A stretch of DNA of 62,689 bases. Source: an uncultured Clostridia bacterium. Its GTDB lineage: Bacteria > Bacillota > Clostridia > UBA1381. Every line of letters begins with the position of its first letter. The first letter of the stretch is position 1. Location: the NCBI GenBank assembly GCA_959602045.1, contig CAUGRT010000010.1, positions 1 through 62,689 on the forward strand, given 5' to 3'. A model generated the notes under the pieces. It was not told where the DNA came from. It worked only from the letters and a program-made list of their open reading frames with translations, and searched no databases. Shown piece by piece: positions 27,210 through 37,198 of the stretch. The translations under genes were made by a program, and so were the position numbers.

Positions 27210-29432
27210 ATGAAGAAATTTTTATCCGTACTTCTTGCTTTTGCCATGACTCAGACTATCCTGTCATCGCCGTGGCTTATGGCATATGATAAAGGCATGA
27301 CTTCGGCGGCGGCTGAAAATCTTTCATCATTTGAAGACCGGAACGGCACGATGCCGGATAATCTGATTCCGAAAGATAAGGAGTCAAGCGCACGTTATTT
27401 TGTCAATCAAGGCAGAAATAGCGGGAGCGTCGATTCCGGGTATTCATCGGATTGGTCGAGCGAGTCCAATACACGTTCTTATGCAGTGATTACTGCAAAT
27501 GAGGATATTTCAGAAAGAATATGGAGTGCATTTTGCGGAAAGACAGTTCCGATTCAGAAGCCGCTGACAGGGAAAAGCTATGTTATAAAAATGAATGTGA
27601 AAAAGACCACGGATGTCGGGGCAAAGGTTGCAGTATCATTGAATAATGATACCGCAGCTTCGGTTTCAGTCAGTGACCGATATGCGAAAAACGGAATGGA
27701 GCTGACGGATGCGTATCAGCAATTTACCGATACGATCACCCCGGTTGACGGGTATAGCAGCACATCGGAAAAGCAGTATTTGACGGTCGGTTTGCCGGCA
27801 GGCGTGCAGCAGGGAGCTGGGATAGCGATTGATACATCGACTCCCGATGCGGTATATCTGGCGGAAGAAGTTCCGTATGAAATTACACTCACCGCTGAAA
27901 AGGATATATTGCAGCAGGGCGAAAGCTGCAACATTACCGCAAGTGTGCTGAACCAGATAGGAATCAAGGGGAATGTTTCACAAGAGATTCGCTATTCGGT
28001 TATGAATGAGGATCGAACTGAAACAGATGATAATTTAAGCGTAGAAAACGGTAAAATTATTGCAAAACCCGATGCGAAAAGCGGAACCTACACCGTTGTC
28101 GCTATGACGGCAGACGGCAGTGTGGTTAAGGGCGTTTCTGTTTCGGTTATCGGACGGGAGCGAGTTTCTGACTGCACCATGACACAATCCGGGAATGACG
28201 TTATCGCAAACGCATCGGTTAGTGATACCACTGCCGAAAAAGTGATATGGCTTCTCGGCGAATATAGCGGAAAGCTGCTAAAGCAGATTACCTGTACAAC
28301 GGCTGTTCCGACAAATGGCAAGGCAAGTGCTGCGCTTACGCTTCACAATACGGAGGCAGGCGATACCGTCAAGCTGTTTGTATGGGAGTACCCCTCGCTT
28401 CGTCCGATTTCCGATACAGACGGAATCGAAAGGAGTATAACGGTTCAATCTTTTGAATCGCTTTACGGAGATACGATTTCCGACAGCTCCTTAGAAGCGG
28501 CACAACCGACAAAATTTTATAATAATAAGGCAGCGGCGGTTTCCGTAACCTTTGACGACTCCATTTATTCTGCCGCATGTTACTATAATTCGCTTTTTGA
28601 AAGCTATAACATGCGCGGTACGGCAATGCTGGTTGCCGATTGGGTCAAGGAAACGGAAAAGGACGGATGGCAGCAGCTTTTTGACGGCGGACACATGGAT
28701 ATGGGAAACCATTCGTTAGCGCATGCAATCAAGTATACGGACGCGTCTACCACTTCTGAAATGATAGAGCAGGATATAACGGGAGGTTATCAGAAATTAT
28801 CTGAGCTGTTCCCGACGGAAAAGATTCTTACGTTTGCTTCACCGTGGACGCAGAGAAACGATCTTGTTGACAGTGAGGTTGCAAAGCATCATTTTGCCAA
28901 CCGAAACGGCGGCAGAGGTTTTGTCAGCGCTTATCCGGATCAACAGACGCTTTTCAATCTTCCGGCGTATGTGGTAATGCATACGGACACTGCGGCTGAA
29001 TTAAACGCAAAAATTGATACGGCGGCGGAAAACGGACAATGGTTCATCCACCTCATGCATGGCGTAGGGGAGGGAACTTATAATATTGACAAAGAAGTTT
29101 GCCGGGAGCATTTTGCTTATATCGGCAGCAAAGACGATGTTTGGGCAGGATCGCTGAATGATGTGCTGATGTACATCTATGAGCGTGACGCAGCAAAGAC
29201 CGAGGCTTTGTGGACGAGAGAAAAAGGAATGTGCATCAGCGTGACAACGCCCGATTTGGACAGCAAATTATTTAATTTTCCGCTGACGATAAAGGTCAAT
29301 GTTCCGTCCGACTGGAAGAATATTCGTGTCAATCAAGCCGGCAAGATTCAAAATGTCAGTGCGGCAGATGGCTATGCATACATTAATATTGTACCTAATG
29401 GCGGCGACGTCATTATAGATAGCAAGTCTTAA
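27210..29432 (+). CDS. Secreted NodB-like polysaccharide deacetylase with binding module
   Basis: A 740-aa protein. ATG 27210 is chosen because it starts a normal signal peptide and has GAAAGGGG 11 nt upstream; a TTG start at 27189 is in frame but unlikely. Domains: binding-like module ~48-220, Ig-like ~223-318, a ~100-residue domain shared with the C-termini of its neighbours (~316-415), then a NodB/CE4-type deacetylase ~440-650 with SVTFDDS (motif 1 Asp pair) and the metal motif GNHSLAHA (HSxxH), ending FIHLMHGVGEG. CE4 enzymes remove N- or O-acetyl groups from glycans in a metal-dependent way. Here it probably deacetylates the target polysaccharide. Confidence 0.85.
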   Translation: MKKFLSVLLAFAMTQTILSSPWLMAYDKGMTSAAAENLSSFEDRNGTMPDNLIPKDKESSARYFVNQGRNSGSVDSGYSSDWSSESNTRSYAVITANEDISERIWSAFCGKTVPIQKPLTGKSYVIKMNVKKTTDVGAKVAVSLNNDTAASVSVSDRYAKNGMELTDAYQQFTDTITPVDGYSSTSEKQYLTVGLPAGVQQGAGIAIDTSTPDAVYLAEEVPYEITLTAEKDILQQGESCNITASVLNQIGIKGNVSQEIRYSVMNEDRTETDDNLSVENGKIIAKPDAKSGTYTVVAMTADGSVVKGVSVSVIGRERVSDCTMTQSGNDVIANASVSDTTAEKVIWLLGEYSGKLLKQITCTTAVPTNGKASAALTLHNTEAGDTVKLFVWEYPSLRPISDTDGIERSITVQSFESLYGDTISDSSLEAAQPTKFYNNKAAAVSVTFDDSIYSAACYYNSLFESYNMRGTAMLVADWVKETEKDGWQQLFDGGHMDMGNHSLAHAIKYTDASTTSEMIEQDITGGYQKLSELFPTEKILTFASPWTQRNDLVDSEVAKHHFANRNGGRGFVSAYPDQQTLFNLPAYVVMHTDTAAELNAKIDTAAENGQWFIHLMHGVGEGTYNIDKEVCREHFAYIGSKDDVWAGSLNDVLMYIYERDAAKTEALWTREKGMCISVTTPDLDSKLFNFPLTIKVNVPSDWKNIRVNQAGKIQNVSAADGYAYINIVPNGGDVIIDSKS

Positions 29433-29449
29433 ATCTATATAAGACTTGC
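29422..29449 (+). other. Intercistronic hairpin after the deacetylase gene
   Basis: GCAAGTCTTA (29422-29431) and TAAGACTTGC (29440-29449) are perfect 10-bp arms around an 8-nt loop. The stop codon lies inside. There is no T-run, so RNA stability or processing is more likely than termination. Confidence 0.5.
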
Positions 29450-29487
29450 AGCTTGTGCCATTGGCACGGAAAGGAAGGAGAACAAGA

Positions 29488-32400
29488 ATGAAAAAACTAT
29501 TGTCACTGTTCATGGCTGTAGCGATTGTGCTGAGCAGTCTTGGCGGCGCGTATGTGCTGGCGGACGAAACGGAGCAAACCTATGGCTATGACAACCTGAA
29601 CGATGCGGCAGGGGATTTGAAGGTAGCGTTTTTGGGCGGCTCCATCACCCAGGGGGCAGGAGATACCACCAACCGAACCCAGGAGCGTTACAGCAGTCTT
29701 TTGGTAAACAACTACTTTAAGACAAAGTTCCCGAACAAAACCGTTACTGAAATCAATGCCGGAATCGGCGGAACACCATCTGAGTACGGCGTATTCAGAA
29801 CGGCAAAGGATGTCAGCGCATTTGCGCCGGACGTTGTGTTTGTTGAGTTTGCGGTCAATGATTCCGGTAAGGCTCAAACCACAGCAGGACAAACAGAAGT
29901 GAAAGCAAGTATGGAGGGAATTGTAAGACAGCTTACCTCTCTGCCCAAAGTACCAACAATCATATTCCTTTATACCCATACGTATACCAATCCAAGCTGG
30001 CTGGAACGCTCAATCAAAGCACAGCAGCAGATTGCAGACTACTATGGAATCGGTTCTGTGAACCTTCATGAGTACATAAAGTCTGAGGAAGCAAGCGGTA
30101 ATATCACATGGTATGATCCCGATAAGGCAACAGAGGGCGTTCTGAGCGGAGATGGCACACATCCGAATACGGCAGGCTATGCGCTTTATGAAAGCTATCT
30201 CGAAAAGTGCTTCAATAAATCCTATTCAAGCTACTTCAAAAAGCCGAGAATCCGAAAGACTCCGCTTGTAAGTGCGGAACAGACCTTCGGTAATCCGCAT
30301 ACGGTAGCTTACACGGACAGCAGCATACAGTATACCGGCGATTGGACACCGTCAACTGAACTGGATGTTTATGATTGGGTAAAGAATCCGGAGAATCTGA
30401 ACGGCACATTCTATCAGGCGCAAAAAGGCGGTGAAACTGTTACCTATACGGCAACCTGCCGCAGTCTGGGACTGGCATTCGGAAATATATTTAACGGAAA
30501 CAAAACGATTAAGTGGGTTCTGGATGAGGGAACCGATAATGAAAAGAGTGGTACGATCAGCGAATATACCGATAGGATTCGTTACTTCCAGCGTTATGTG
30601 ATGTTCGGACGCGATATGGAATTAAAAGAGCATACCGTAAAGATCACAAATGAAGTCAATACGGCAGAGGGCGAAGAAAATAATACAAATTTTGCCTTCT
30701 CGCACTTCTTGGTAGATGATGCAAATCCGGTTATTGAACCGGACGATACTCCGGCATATGACGACTATATTCCGGCAGATACAAAACCGGCAAATATGAT
30801 TCCGGTCGGCCCTTACAAATCCAACATGCGTTTTGTAGATGCGGCAGGAAGAAACAGCGGTGATGTAAGAACTGACGGCGGCAGCGGCGACTGGGTGAAC
30901 GATCTGGGCGGATATAGCCAGAAGACAGTTTGGACAGAAGCGCAAACCTCAGAGAGTAATGATGGTTTTAGTGGATTTGCAATCAAAAATAAAAGTGGTG
31001 CCAATACCGAAATTCTTTATCCGGATTTCAAATTCGAGGGCGGAAAGTCCTATGTTGTATCGGCACGCTTTAAGCAAACAGAAGGCGATCCGGCAAACTT
31101 TGGTGTTGCTATCACCAAGGGCAGAGCAAAGACAACTACATTTACAAATGAATATGGCAAAGAGGGTATGGCGCTGACAAGCGAGTATCAGGATTTTGCA
31201 GGCAGTATTAAACTGGATTCAAGCTATGATGAAGATGATTCCACATTACATCAGGTGACATTTGGTTTCCCGGCAGGAACACCGGCAGGGGCAAATGTTT
31301 CTGTTGATACTTCTTATGCAGACGCAGTATATATTGCAGAGGAAACCCCGTATGACATCACCAACACCATAGTTTCCGGTTCGGAAAGCGTGATGGTGGG
31401 TTCGGATGTTAAATTAAAGGCAGCGGTTGTAAACCAGATCGGTATTCCGGGAAATCTTGCACAAAACTTCACATGGTATGTGATGAACGAGGATAAGACA
31501 GAAGAAGCGCAAGGCTTTACAATCAACACCAACGGCGCTGAGGCAACTGTGAGCGTTGCGGAAGATGCTGCTACAGGCGTATATTCGGTAGTGGCAGTGT
31601 CCAACGATTACAGTAAGATGATAAAAACACAGAAAATTACGGTTGTTGATAAGCCGAATTACCAGGATTGGGAAAAGGGCGCAATGCCAGAAAATCTGAT
31701 TCCGGAATTGAATGGTTCGAGAGCACGCCGTATAGCAACGCCATCCAGAAACAGTGGAGATGTGCAGGTTGCGGTTGCTGCTGAATGGAGCGAAGGATCG
31801 CCGAGTTATCTGACAATTGAAGCATCAAATGATATAACGGCAGAGAGAGCAGCAAGTTCTTTCCACGGAAGAAGTGCAGTTCTTGAGGGCGTTCAGCTTA
31901 ACAAAGCAAAGAATTATGTTTTCAGCATGAAAGCAAAGAGATTGTCGGATGTAGCGGCAAATGTTGGCGTATCACTGAACAACGACTCAAATGCAAATTC
32001 CGTTTCGGTTACAAATGAATACCAAAAGAGCGGAATGGCATTAGATCAGGGTGAATATCAGACCTTTGCGGCAACGATTCAGCTGGTTTCGGGCTTTGAT
32101 ACAGCAAAGAGCAATGTTTTGACAATCGGTTTACCGAAAGACACCAAGCAAGGAGCGAAGATTCAGATTGACACCTCGACTAATGACGCGGTATATCTTG
32201 CAGAAGAAGCTCCGTATGACATTACACTGACAAAAACAGCCGGTGAGGAAAAGTTGTTTGGCGACGGAAGCATGACATTTAAAGCGGAAGTACAGAATCA
32301 GATCGGCACAGCTGGAAATCTGGAGCAGCACTTTACATGGTATGCGATGAAGCCGGGCAGAGAGGAAATGGCAGACGGAATTATCATTACGCCGAGCAGC

Positions 32401-33750
32401 GATACACGCACAGCAACAGTTAAAATGAGCAGCACAGCGACATCGGGTAAGTATGATATAGTTGCAATTTCCGATGATTACAGCATGGCAAAAGGCGCAA
32501 CCATCAAGGTAGTGGGCAATGACTACTATCAGGATTATAAGCCGGGCACCAAGAATGAAAATCTTTATAGGAGCGTTACAGGCGCGCAGAATGCACATGA
32601 AATTTTCTCAAGAAGCTTCGCACGCACAACAGGCGCTGTAACAACGCAGGATGCCACCGACAGTAATGGTAATGTAATCGGAATGGACATTAATGTAGGC
32701 AGTGCTATTGAATCGTCCACACTGAATCCGATTCCGGGATTTGTTACAACGAAGGTCTATAACGGAAACACAGCTCTTTGGCAGGAGAATTTTGGCGGCT
32801 TCAAAAAGGGAATCTCCTATGTATTTAAAATCCGCGCAAAGGATACTGCACAGCTTGCAGGAGAGCCGGCAAAGATTAACATTGCAATGCACAATGAGTC
32901 CAATAATAAAGCGTCAATTTCCTATGCAGATCAATATAACGGTCAGAATGAGGGTATGACGCTGACAGGAGAATATCAAGACTTCATTGCAACGATTACT
33001 CCGGCGGCAGGCTATAATGAAAGCTCCGCTAATCAATTCCTGAGTTTTGGTTTTGCAAACGGTACGGTTGCAGGAACGCAAATCAGAGTTGACGCTGCGG
33101 ACGATAGCATTTATCTTGCTCCGGAACAGGTTTATGACATTGAGAACACCATTACAGGTGACACCAATCTTGTCAACAGCGGTTCCTCTCTGTCACTTTC
33201 GGCAAAGGTTGTGAATCAGCTTGATGTAGTCGGGAGTCTGGATCAGAGTTTTGAATGGGCAGCAATGGATACCGGAAGAAGCACCTTTATTGACGGTATC
33301 ACCGTCACACCGTCAGCCGATACCAAGACCGCTACCGTTACGGTAAGCGATCAGGTTGCAGAGGGTGAATATGATATTGTTGCGGTTTCAAAGGCATATG
33401 ACATCGTAAAGGGTGTAAGAATTAAGGTTGTACCGAGATCAGAATTAATTTCTTCCTTTGAAATGATTGAAGATGCAGGTTATCTGGAGTTAAAGGCAGA
33501 GGTTACGGACACTGAGGTTGATCAGGTTATGTTCGTAATTGCGCAGTATGCCGCAGATAACAGCTGCAAGGGCGTACGGTGCGAAACAGTCAACACCGTA
33601 AACGGCAGCGCTAAAACCGATATTTATTTCGATGATGCGTTGGAGAACGGAACAAAGGTAAGAGCATTTATTTGGGATGCAAAAACGCTGCGTCCGATTG
33701 CGAATACAAAAGGCTTTGTTATGGAAACAACAATAACGACAGCCCAATAA
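29488..33750 (+). CDS. Giant secreted SGNH/GDSL esterase with three binding/Ig-like module pairs
   Basis: A 1420-aa protein. ATG 29488 has GGAAGGAG upstream and starts the signal peptide (MKKLLSLFMAVAIVLSSL; cleavage near VLADE). Residues ~35-255 are an SGNH hydrolase: block I GGSITQG with the nucleophile Ser, block III EFAVNDSG, block V DGTHPN with the Asp-His pair. Residues ~255-410 look like a galactose-binding-type beta domain. Three locus module pairs start near 430, 730 and 1020. A C-terminal domain (~1318-1420) is shared with two neighbours. Such enzymes typically remove acetyl or other ester groups from pectin, xylan or rhamnogalacturonan. No membrane or SLH anchor is present, so it is secreted or held by glycan contacts. 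Confidence 0.88.
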   Translation: MKKLLSLFMAVAIVLSSLGGAYVLADETEQTYGYDNLNDAAGDLKVAFLGGSITQGAGDTTNRTQERYSSLLVNNYFKTKFPNKTVTEINAGIGGTPSEYGVFRTAKDVSAFAPDVVFVEFAVNDSGKAQTTAGQTEVKASMEGIVRQLTSLPKVPTIIFLYTHTYTNPSWLERSIKAQQQIADYYGIGSVNLHEYIKSEEASGNITWYDPDKATEGVLSGDGTHPNTAGYALYESYLEKCFNKSYSSYFKKPRIRKTPLVSAEQTFGNPHTVAYTDSSIQYTGDWTPSTELDVYDWVKNPENLNGTFYQAQKGGETVTYTATCRSLGLAFGNIFNGNKTIKWVLDEGTDNEKSGTISEYTDRIRYFQRYVMFGRDMELKEHTVKITNEVNTAEGEENNTNFAFSHFLVDDANPVIEPDDTPAYDDYIPADTKPANMIPVGPYKSNMRFVDAAGRNSGDVRTDGGSGDWVNDLGGYSQKTVWTEAQTSESNDGFSGFAIKNKSGANTEILYPDFKFEGGKSYVVSARFKQTEGDPANFGVAITKGRAKTTTFTNEYGKEGMALTSEYQDFAGSIKLDSSYDEDDSTLHQVTFGFPAGTPAGANVSVDTSYADAVYIAEETPYDITNTIVSGSESVMVGSDVKLKAAVVNQIGIPGNLAQNFTWYVMNEDKTEEAQGFTINTNGAEATVSVAEDAATGVYSVVAVSNDYSKMIKTQKITVVDKPNYQDWEKGAMPENLIPELNGSRARRIATPSRNSGDVQVAVAAEWSEGSPSYLTIEASNDITAERAASSFHGRSAVLEGVQLNKAKNYVFSMKAKRLSDVAANVGVSLNNDSNANSVSVTNEYQKSGMALDQGEYQTFAATIQLVSGFDTAKSNVLTIGLPKDTKQGAKIQIDTSTNDAVYLAEEAPYDITLTKTAGEEKLFGDGSMTFKAEVQNQIGTAGNLEQHFTWYAMKPGREEMADGIIITPSSDTRTATVKMSSTATSGKYDIVAISDDYSMAKGATIKVVGNDYYQDYKPGTKNENLYRSVTGAQNAHEIFSRSFARTTGAVTTQDATDSNGNVIGMDINVGSAIESSTLNPIPGFVTTKVYNGNTALWQENFGGFKKGISYVFKIRAKDTAQLAGEPAKINIAMHNESNNKASISYADQYNGQNEGMTLTGEYQDFIATITPAAGYNESSANQFLSFGFANGTVAGTQIRVDAADDSIYLAPEQVYDIENTITGDTNLVNSGSSLSLSAKVVNQLDVVGSLDQSFEWAAMDTGRSTFIDGITVTPSADTKTATVTVSDQVAEGEYDIVAVSKAYDIVKGVRIKVVPRSELISSFEMIEDAGYLELKAEVTDTEVDQVMFVIAQYAADNSCKGVRCETVNTVNGSAKTDIYFDDALENGTKVRAFIWDAKTLRPIANTKGFVMETTITTAQ

Positions 33751-33756
33751 ATTTCA

Positions 33757-33789
33757 GACGGAACTGCTGCATACCGCGGCAGTTCTGTC
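33757..33789 (+). terminator. Hairpin between esterase and GH127 genes
   Basis: GACGGAACTGC (33757-33767) and GCAGTTCTGTC (33779-33789) form an 11-bp stem with two G-U pairs. Only a short T-rich tail follows, so it is probably a partial terminator lowering expression of the last two genes. Confidence 0.45.
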
Positions 33790-33809
33790 CTTATATAAGG
33801 AGAATATCA

Positions 33810-35720
33810 GTGAAGAATTTTGCAAAATTACATGAAATCAGACTTTCCGGAGTTAAGCCGTTAGGATGGCTTCGAGGATTTTTAGAGGGAGAGAAAACCG
33901 GGATGCCGGGCAATCTGCATCGGATCGGCTATCCTTTTGATACGGGCTGCTGGAAATATAAGAGCCTTGCGGATAACGGATATGAGCAGTGGTGGCCGTA
34001 TGAGCAAAGCGCTTATTGGATTGATTCGATTGTCAGAACCGCGGCGCTGCTGGATGATGAAGAGCTTTATGCTATCGTTGGCGATCAGGTTGAGAAAGCA
34101 CTGGAATTTGACGACAGCTTTATCGGACCTTTAGAATTAAAGGAGCATAAAAACTCCAACCGTTGGCCGATGGCAGTGTTTTTCCGGGTGCTTTGGGCAA
34201 GATGGAGTAAAACCGGTGATGAGCGTATTCTTGAAAAAATGCGTGACCATTATCTCAACGATGATGCGGACTATGGTGACAGCCGTGATGTGGTAAATGT
34301 GGAAACGATGTTAAGGCTTTACGGACATTTTGGCGATGAGCGGCTTTTGGATAAAGCAAAAAACGCGTATCGGCTGTTTGAAAATTCCGATGAGGAATAT
34401 TCGAATGCACGCTCCATGACGGAAGAAAAAGTCCCGTATCAGCATGGTGTCACGTATAATGAGCAGGCAAAGCTTGCCGCGATTCTGTACGTTTATACAG
34501 GGGACGATTATTATTTAAACGCTGCAAAAAACGGCTATGATAAGCTTGAAAAATATCATATGCTGCCCGATGGCGTACATTCCAGCTGTGAATATACTTA
34601 TGGAAATGACAGCAAATGGTCGCATGAATCCTGCGATATTTCGGACTATACCTGGTCATTGGGGTATATGCTGGAGGCAACCGGCGACGCGAAATATGCC
34701 GACGCAATCGAAAAGGCTTGTCTGAATGCATTGCCGGGTGCGATTTCTCCGTATTTCCGGCAGATTCAGTATTTTTCACAGGTGAATCAGCCGATTACCG
34801 CGCGCAACAGTACCGATTTGGAAAGCTTCGCCAATACACCGCGTATGGCATATCAGCCGCATCATTATCCGGAATGTTGCGTCGGAAATATTGGCAGGGC
34901 GATGCCCAATTATATTTTGCGGATGTATCAGAAAACGGAGGAGGGCATGGCGGTCAGCTTGTACGGCGACAGCCGGTTTGATGATGGCGATATCGGTATT
35001 GAGCAGAGCGGCGGCTATCCGTTCGGGAGCAATATAACACTGAAAATCACCAAAAGAACACCGGGCGAGTTTGTATTAAAATTGCGAATCCCGGCATGGA
35101 CAAAGGATTTTCGGATTGAACAAAACGGAAAAGCAGTGCAGTATGAATGTCAAAACGGTTATGCAGCGCTTTCTGTATTGGACGGTGATTCGATTCGGTT
35201 GGGACTTACCATGACTTTTGAGGAAAAGCAAAGTGCGGATGGCGGTGTATATTATATGTACGGGCCGTTTGTTTTGAGCTTGGCGATTGAAGAAGATTGG
35301 CAGATTGATCAAGAGGAAAAGCGACAGACAAAAGATTTCCCGGCATATAACGTATATCCGAAATCAGATTGGAGTTATGCGGCGGTCAGTGACCCGAATC
35401 CGGAATTGGTGATTCATTCGGTATCGGAAAATCCATTCTGGGATGGCGTGCCGTTTGAGATTTGGATTCACGCAAGAGAGCTTCCGGCATGGCAGCTGGT
35501 GAAGCGGCAGATGGAAATCCCGGAGGATAAGTCCGAACCGGGCATTGATGAAAAACAAAAGGAATGTGGTGCGACCGAAGTTTATGAGGAACAGCTTTTA
35601 CGTCCGGAAATTCCGGATCAAGAGTTTATCCGAAACCATGTTGGGGATGTAAAGAGAATTAAATTGATTCCCTATGGATGTACTTGCCTGCGTATCACCG
35701 TATTCCCAAAATTCGAGTGA
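33810..35720 (+). CDS. GH127-like (DUF1680) glycoside hydrolase
   Basis: A 636-aa cytoplasmic protein without signal peptide. The frame is open back to 33672 inside the previous gene; GTG 33810 is chosen because of AAGGAGA 6 nt upstream and because the homologous region begins right after it (HEIRLSGVKPLGWL). The alpha/alpha-barrel signature GVTYNEQAKLAA, the motif HESCDISDYTW and the vicinal cysteines ECCVGN match the Zn-Cys active site of GH127 beta-L-arabinofuranosidases (Glu-x-Cys and Cys-Cys). GH127 and sister families act on beta-L-arabinofuranosyl and rarer pectic sugars. It should process imported oligosaccharides; exact sugar specificity is not readable. Confidence 0.83.
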   Translation: MKNFAKLHEIRLSGVKPLGWLRGFLEGEKTGMPGNLHRIGYPFDTGCWKYKSLADNGYEQWWPYEQSAYWIDSIVRTAALLDDEELYAIVGDQVEKALEFDDSFIGPLELKEHKNSNRWPMAVFFRVLWARWSKTGDERILEKMRDHYLNDDADYGDSRDVVNVETMLRLYGHFGDERLLDKAKNAYRLFENSDEEYSNARSMTEEKVPYQHGVTYNEQAKLAAILYVYTGDDYYLNAAKNGYDKLEKYHMLPDGVHSSCEYTYGNDSKWSHESCDISDYTWSLGYMLEATGDAKYADAIEKACLNALPGAISPYFRQIQYFSQVNQPITARNSTDLESFANTPRMAYQPHHYPECCVGNIGRAMPNYILRMYQKTEEGMAVSLYGDSRFDDGDIGIEQSGGYPFGSNITLKITKRTPGEFVLKLRIPAWTKDFRIEQNGKAVQYECQNGYAALSVLDGDSIRLGLTMTFEEKQSADGGVYYMYGPFVLSLAIEEDWQIDQEEKRQTKDFPAYNVYPKSDWSYAAVSDPNPELVIHSVSENPFWDGVPFEIWIHARELPAWQLVKRQMEIPEDKSEPGIDEKQKECGATEVYEEQLLRPEIPDQEFIRNHVGDVKRIKLIPYGCTCLRITVFPKFE

Positions 35721-35743
35721 TAATCCGGCAAGGAGGATTTTAT

Positions 35744-37147
35744 ATGATTTATATGGATGAAGCGGTTTCGCCGCGCAAGCTTGAAGAATTTTTGAAAAAA
35801 TGTGCTTCGGGAGAGGCTTCGGAGCTTCACACGCTGTATGTTTATGAGGATAATAAGCTGATGCTTGCTCTTGCTCTGCCGCCCTACGACACCGCACAGG
35901 TATGTCAGGTATATTCGCTCAGTAAAAGCTTTACGCAGACTGCGATCGGGATGCTTTATGATGAAGGCAGAATCAGTCCGCAGGATATTGCGGCGGATAT
36001 TCTCGGCGTTGATTATGAGAAAGGATCACGGATCTCCAGACTTTCAGTACACCATTTGCTTTCAATGAGCGCAGGACATGCGGAGTGTTCGATGAGCAGA
36101 ATTATACAGGCAGAGGATGGGGTTCAGGCGTTTTTTGATATGGAGCTGGTATATGAGCCGGGGACGCATTTTACTTATGACACAGGTGCGTCATGGCTTT
36201 TATCGGCGATCGTGACAAAGATCATGGGGGAAACGCTGTTTGACTATCTGCAAAGAAAGCTGTTTCTTCCGATGGGGATTCGGGATTGTTCCTGGGATAC
36301 GGCAGGCGGAAATATCAGCGAGGGCGGCGTGGGTTTACACATTTCGACCGATGGATTAATCAAGCTTGCACTGCTATACCAAAACCGCGGTGTTTATGAG
36401 GGAAAGCGGTATCTTTCGGAGGAATGGATTGATATGGCGTCGGCAAAGCAGATGGATAATGCGGAAAACGGTACAGCAAACTGGCGTGTCGGGTACGGTT
36501 ATCAGATGTGGATGAACGATTGCGGCGGCTATCGCGGTGACGGGGCGTTTGGCCAGTACGCTGTGATTCTGCCGGAGAAAAAGCTTGCGGCGGCTGCTTT
36601 AACAGAATCAGCCAATATGGAAAAACAGATGGATGACGTGTTTGCTTATTTGTGCGATTATAAAAAGGATGAAGCCGAAGAAAGCCGGGAGGTAGACATA
36701 GACCATATCTATCTTCCTAAGGCAAGTGAGCGAGAAATTGTGATCGACAGGCTTTATAAGCTTTCGGAAAATGTACAGGGATTTACTTATCTTGCTGTCA
36801 AAAATATCGGAAAGAATTTAAGCTTGGAAATATCGGACGGTGCAAAGCTTCAAACAGTAACGCTCGGAAACGGCGAGTGGGTCGAAAACACACTTTATGC
36901 AAAAGCAGTAAAACCGCTGCTATTACACTTGATGCCGAATTTGAGAAATGAGATTTCAAGATTTGCGGCAAGCTATGCCGTTGCGGAGAATGGCACAATC
37001 GACATTGACGTTCGGTTTTTGAATACACCGCATCATGTGGAGCTTTCGGCAAAATTTGACGATCAAATGAACATCCGGCTGAAAAAATTCAAGGATGAAT
37101 TATATCTTGAAAATGCACGGGAGATTTCCGGCAGGATTGTAAAATAA
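35744..37147 (+). CDS. Serine hydrolase of the beta-lactamase (class C/esterase) family
   Basis: A 467-aa protein starting at ATG 35744 with AGGAGG 6 nt upstream. The SxxK motif is SLSK (in VYSLSKSFTQTA), and the Tyr motif is YDTG. No signal peptide, so cytoplasmic. Members include esterases, D-amino peptidases and penicillin-binding-like proteins; in a glycan locus an esterase removing an acyl decoration from imported oligosaccharides is plausible. The last ~130 residues form a separate beta-rich domain. It is the last gene of the long operon, closed by the terminator at 37161. Confidence 0.82.
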   Translation: MIYMDEAVSPRKLEEFLKKCASGEASELHTLYVYEDNKLMLALALPPYDTAQVCQVYSLSKSFTQTAIGMLYDEGRISPQDIAADILGVDYEKGSRISRLSVHHLLSMSAGHAECSMSRIIQAEDGVQAFFDMELVYEPGTHFTYDTGASWLLSAIVTKIMGETLFDYLQRKLFLPMGIRDCSWDTAGGNISEGGVGLHISTDGLIKLALLYQNRGVYEGKRYLSEEWIDMASAKQMDNAENGTANWRVGYGYQMWMNDCGGYRGDGAFGQYAVILPEKKLAAAALTESANMEKQMDDVFAYLCDYKKDEAEESREVDIDHIYLPKASEREIVIDRLYKLSENVQGFTYLAVKNIGKNLSLEISDGAKLQTVTLGNGEWVENTLYAKAVKPLLLHLMPNLRNEISRFAASYAVAENGTIDIDVRFLNTPHHVELSAKFDDQMNIRLKKFKDELYLENAREISGRIVK

Positions 37148-37160
37148 GACGCCTATCAAA

Positions 37161-37192
37161 AAAGCTGTTTCGATGGTTCGAAACAGCTTTTT
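37161..37192. terminator. Bidirectional terminator between convergent operons
   Basis: AAAGCTGTTTCG (37161-37172) and CGAAACAGCTTT (37179-37190) form a perfect 12-bp stem with A-run and T-run flanks. It serves the plus-strand glycan operon and the minus-strand yesN-yesM operon. Confidence 0.9.
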
Positions 37193-37198
37193 GTCATT

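Noticed and set aside
12492..37147. Internal promoters within the long glycan operon
   Set aside because: Gaps are only 21-59 nt and none contains a good -35/-10 pair; the hairpins at 29422 and 33757 suggest processing or attenuation instead.
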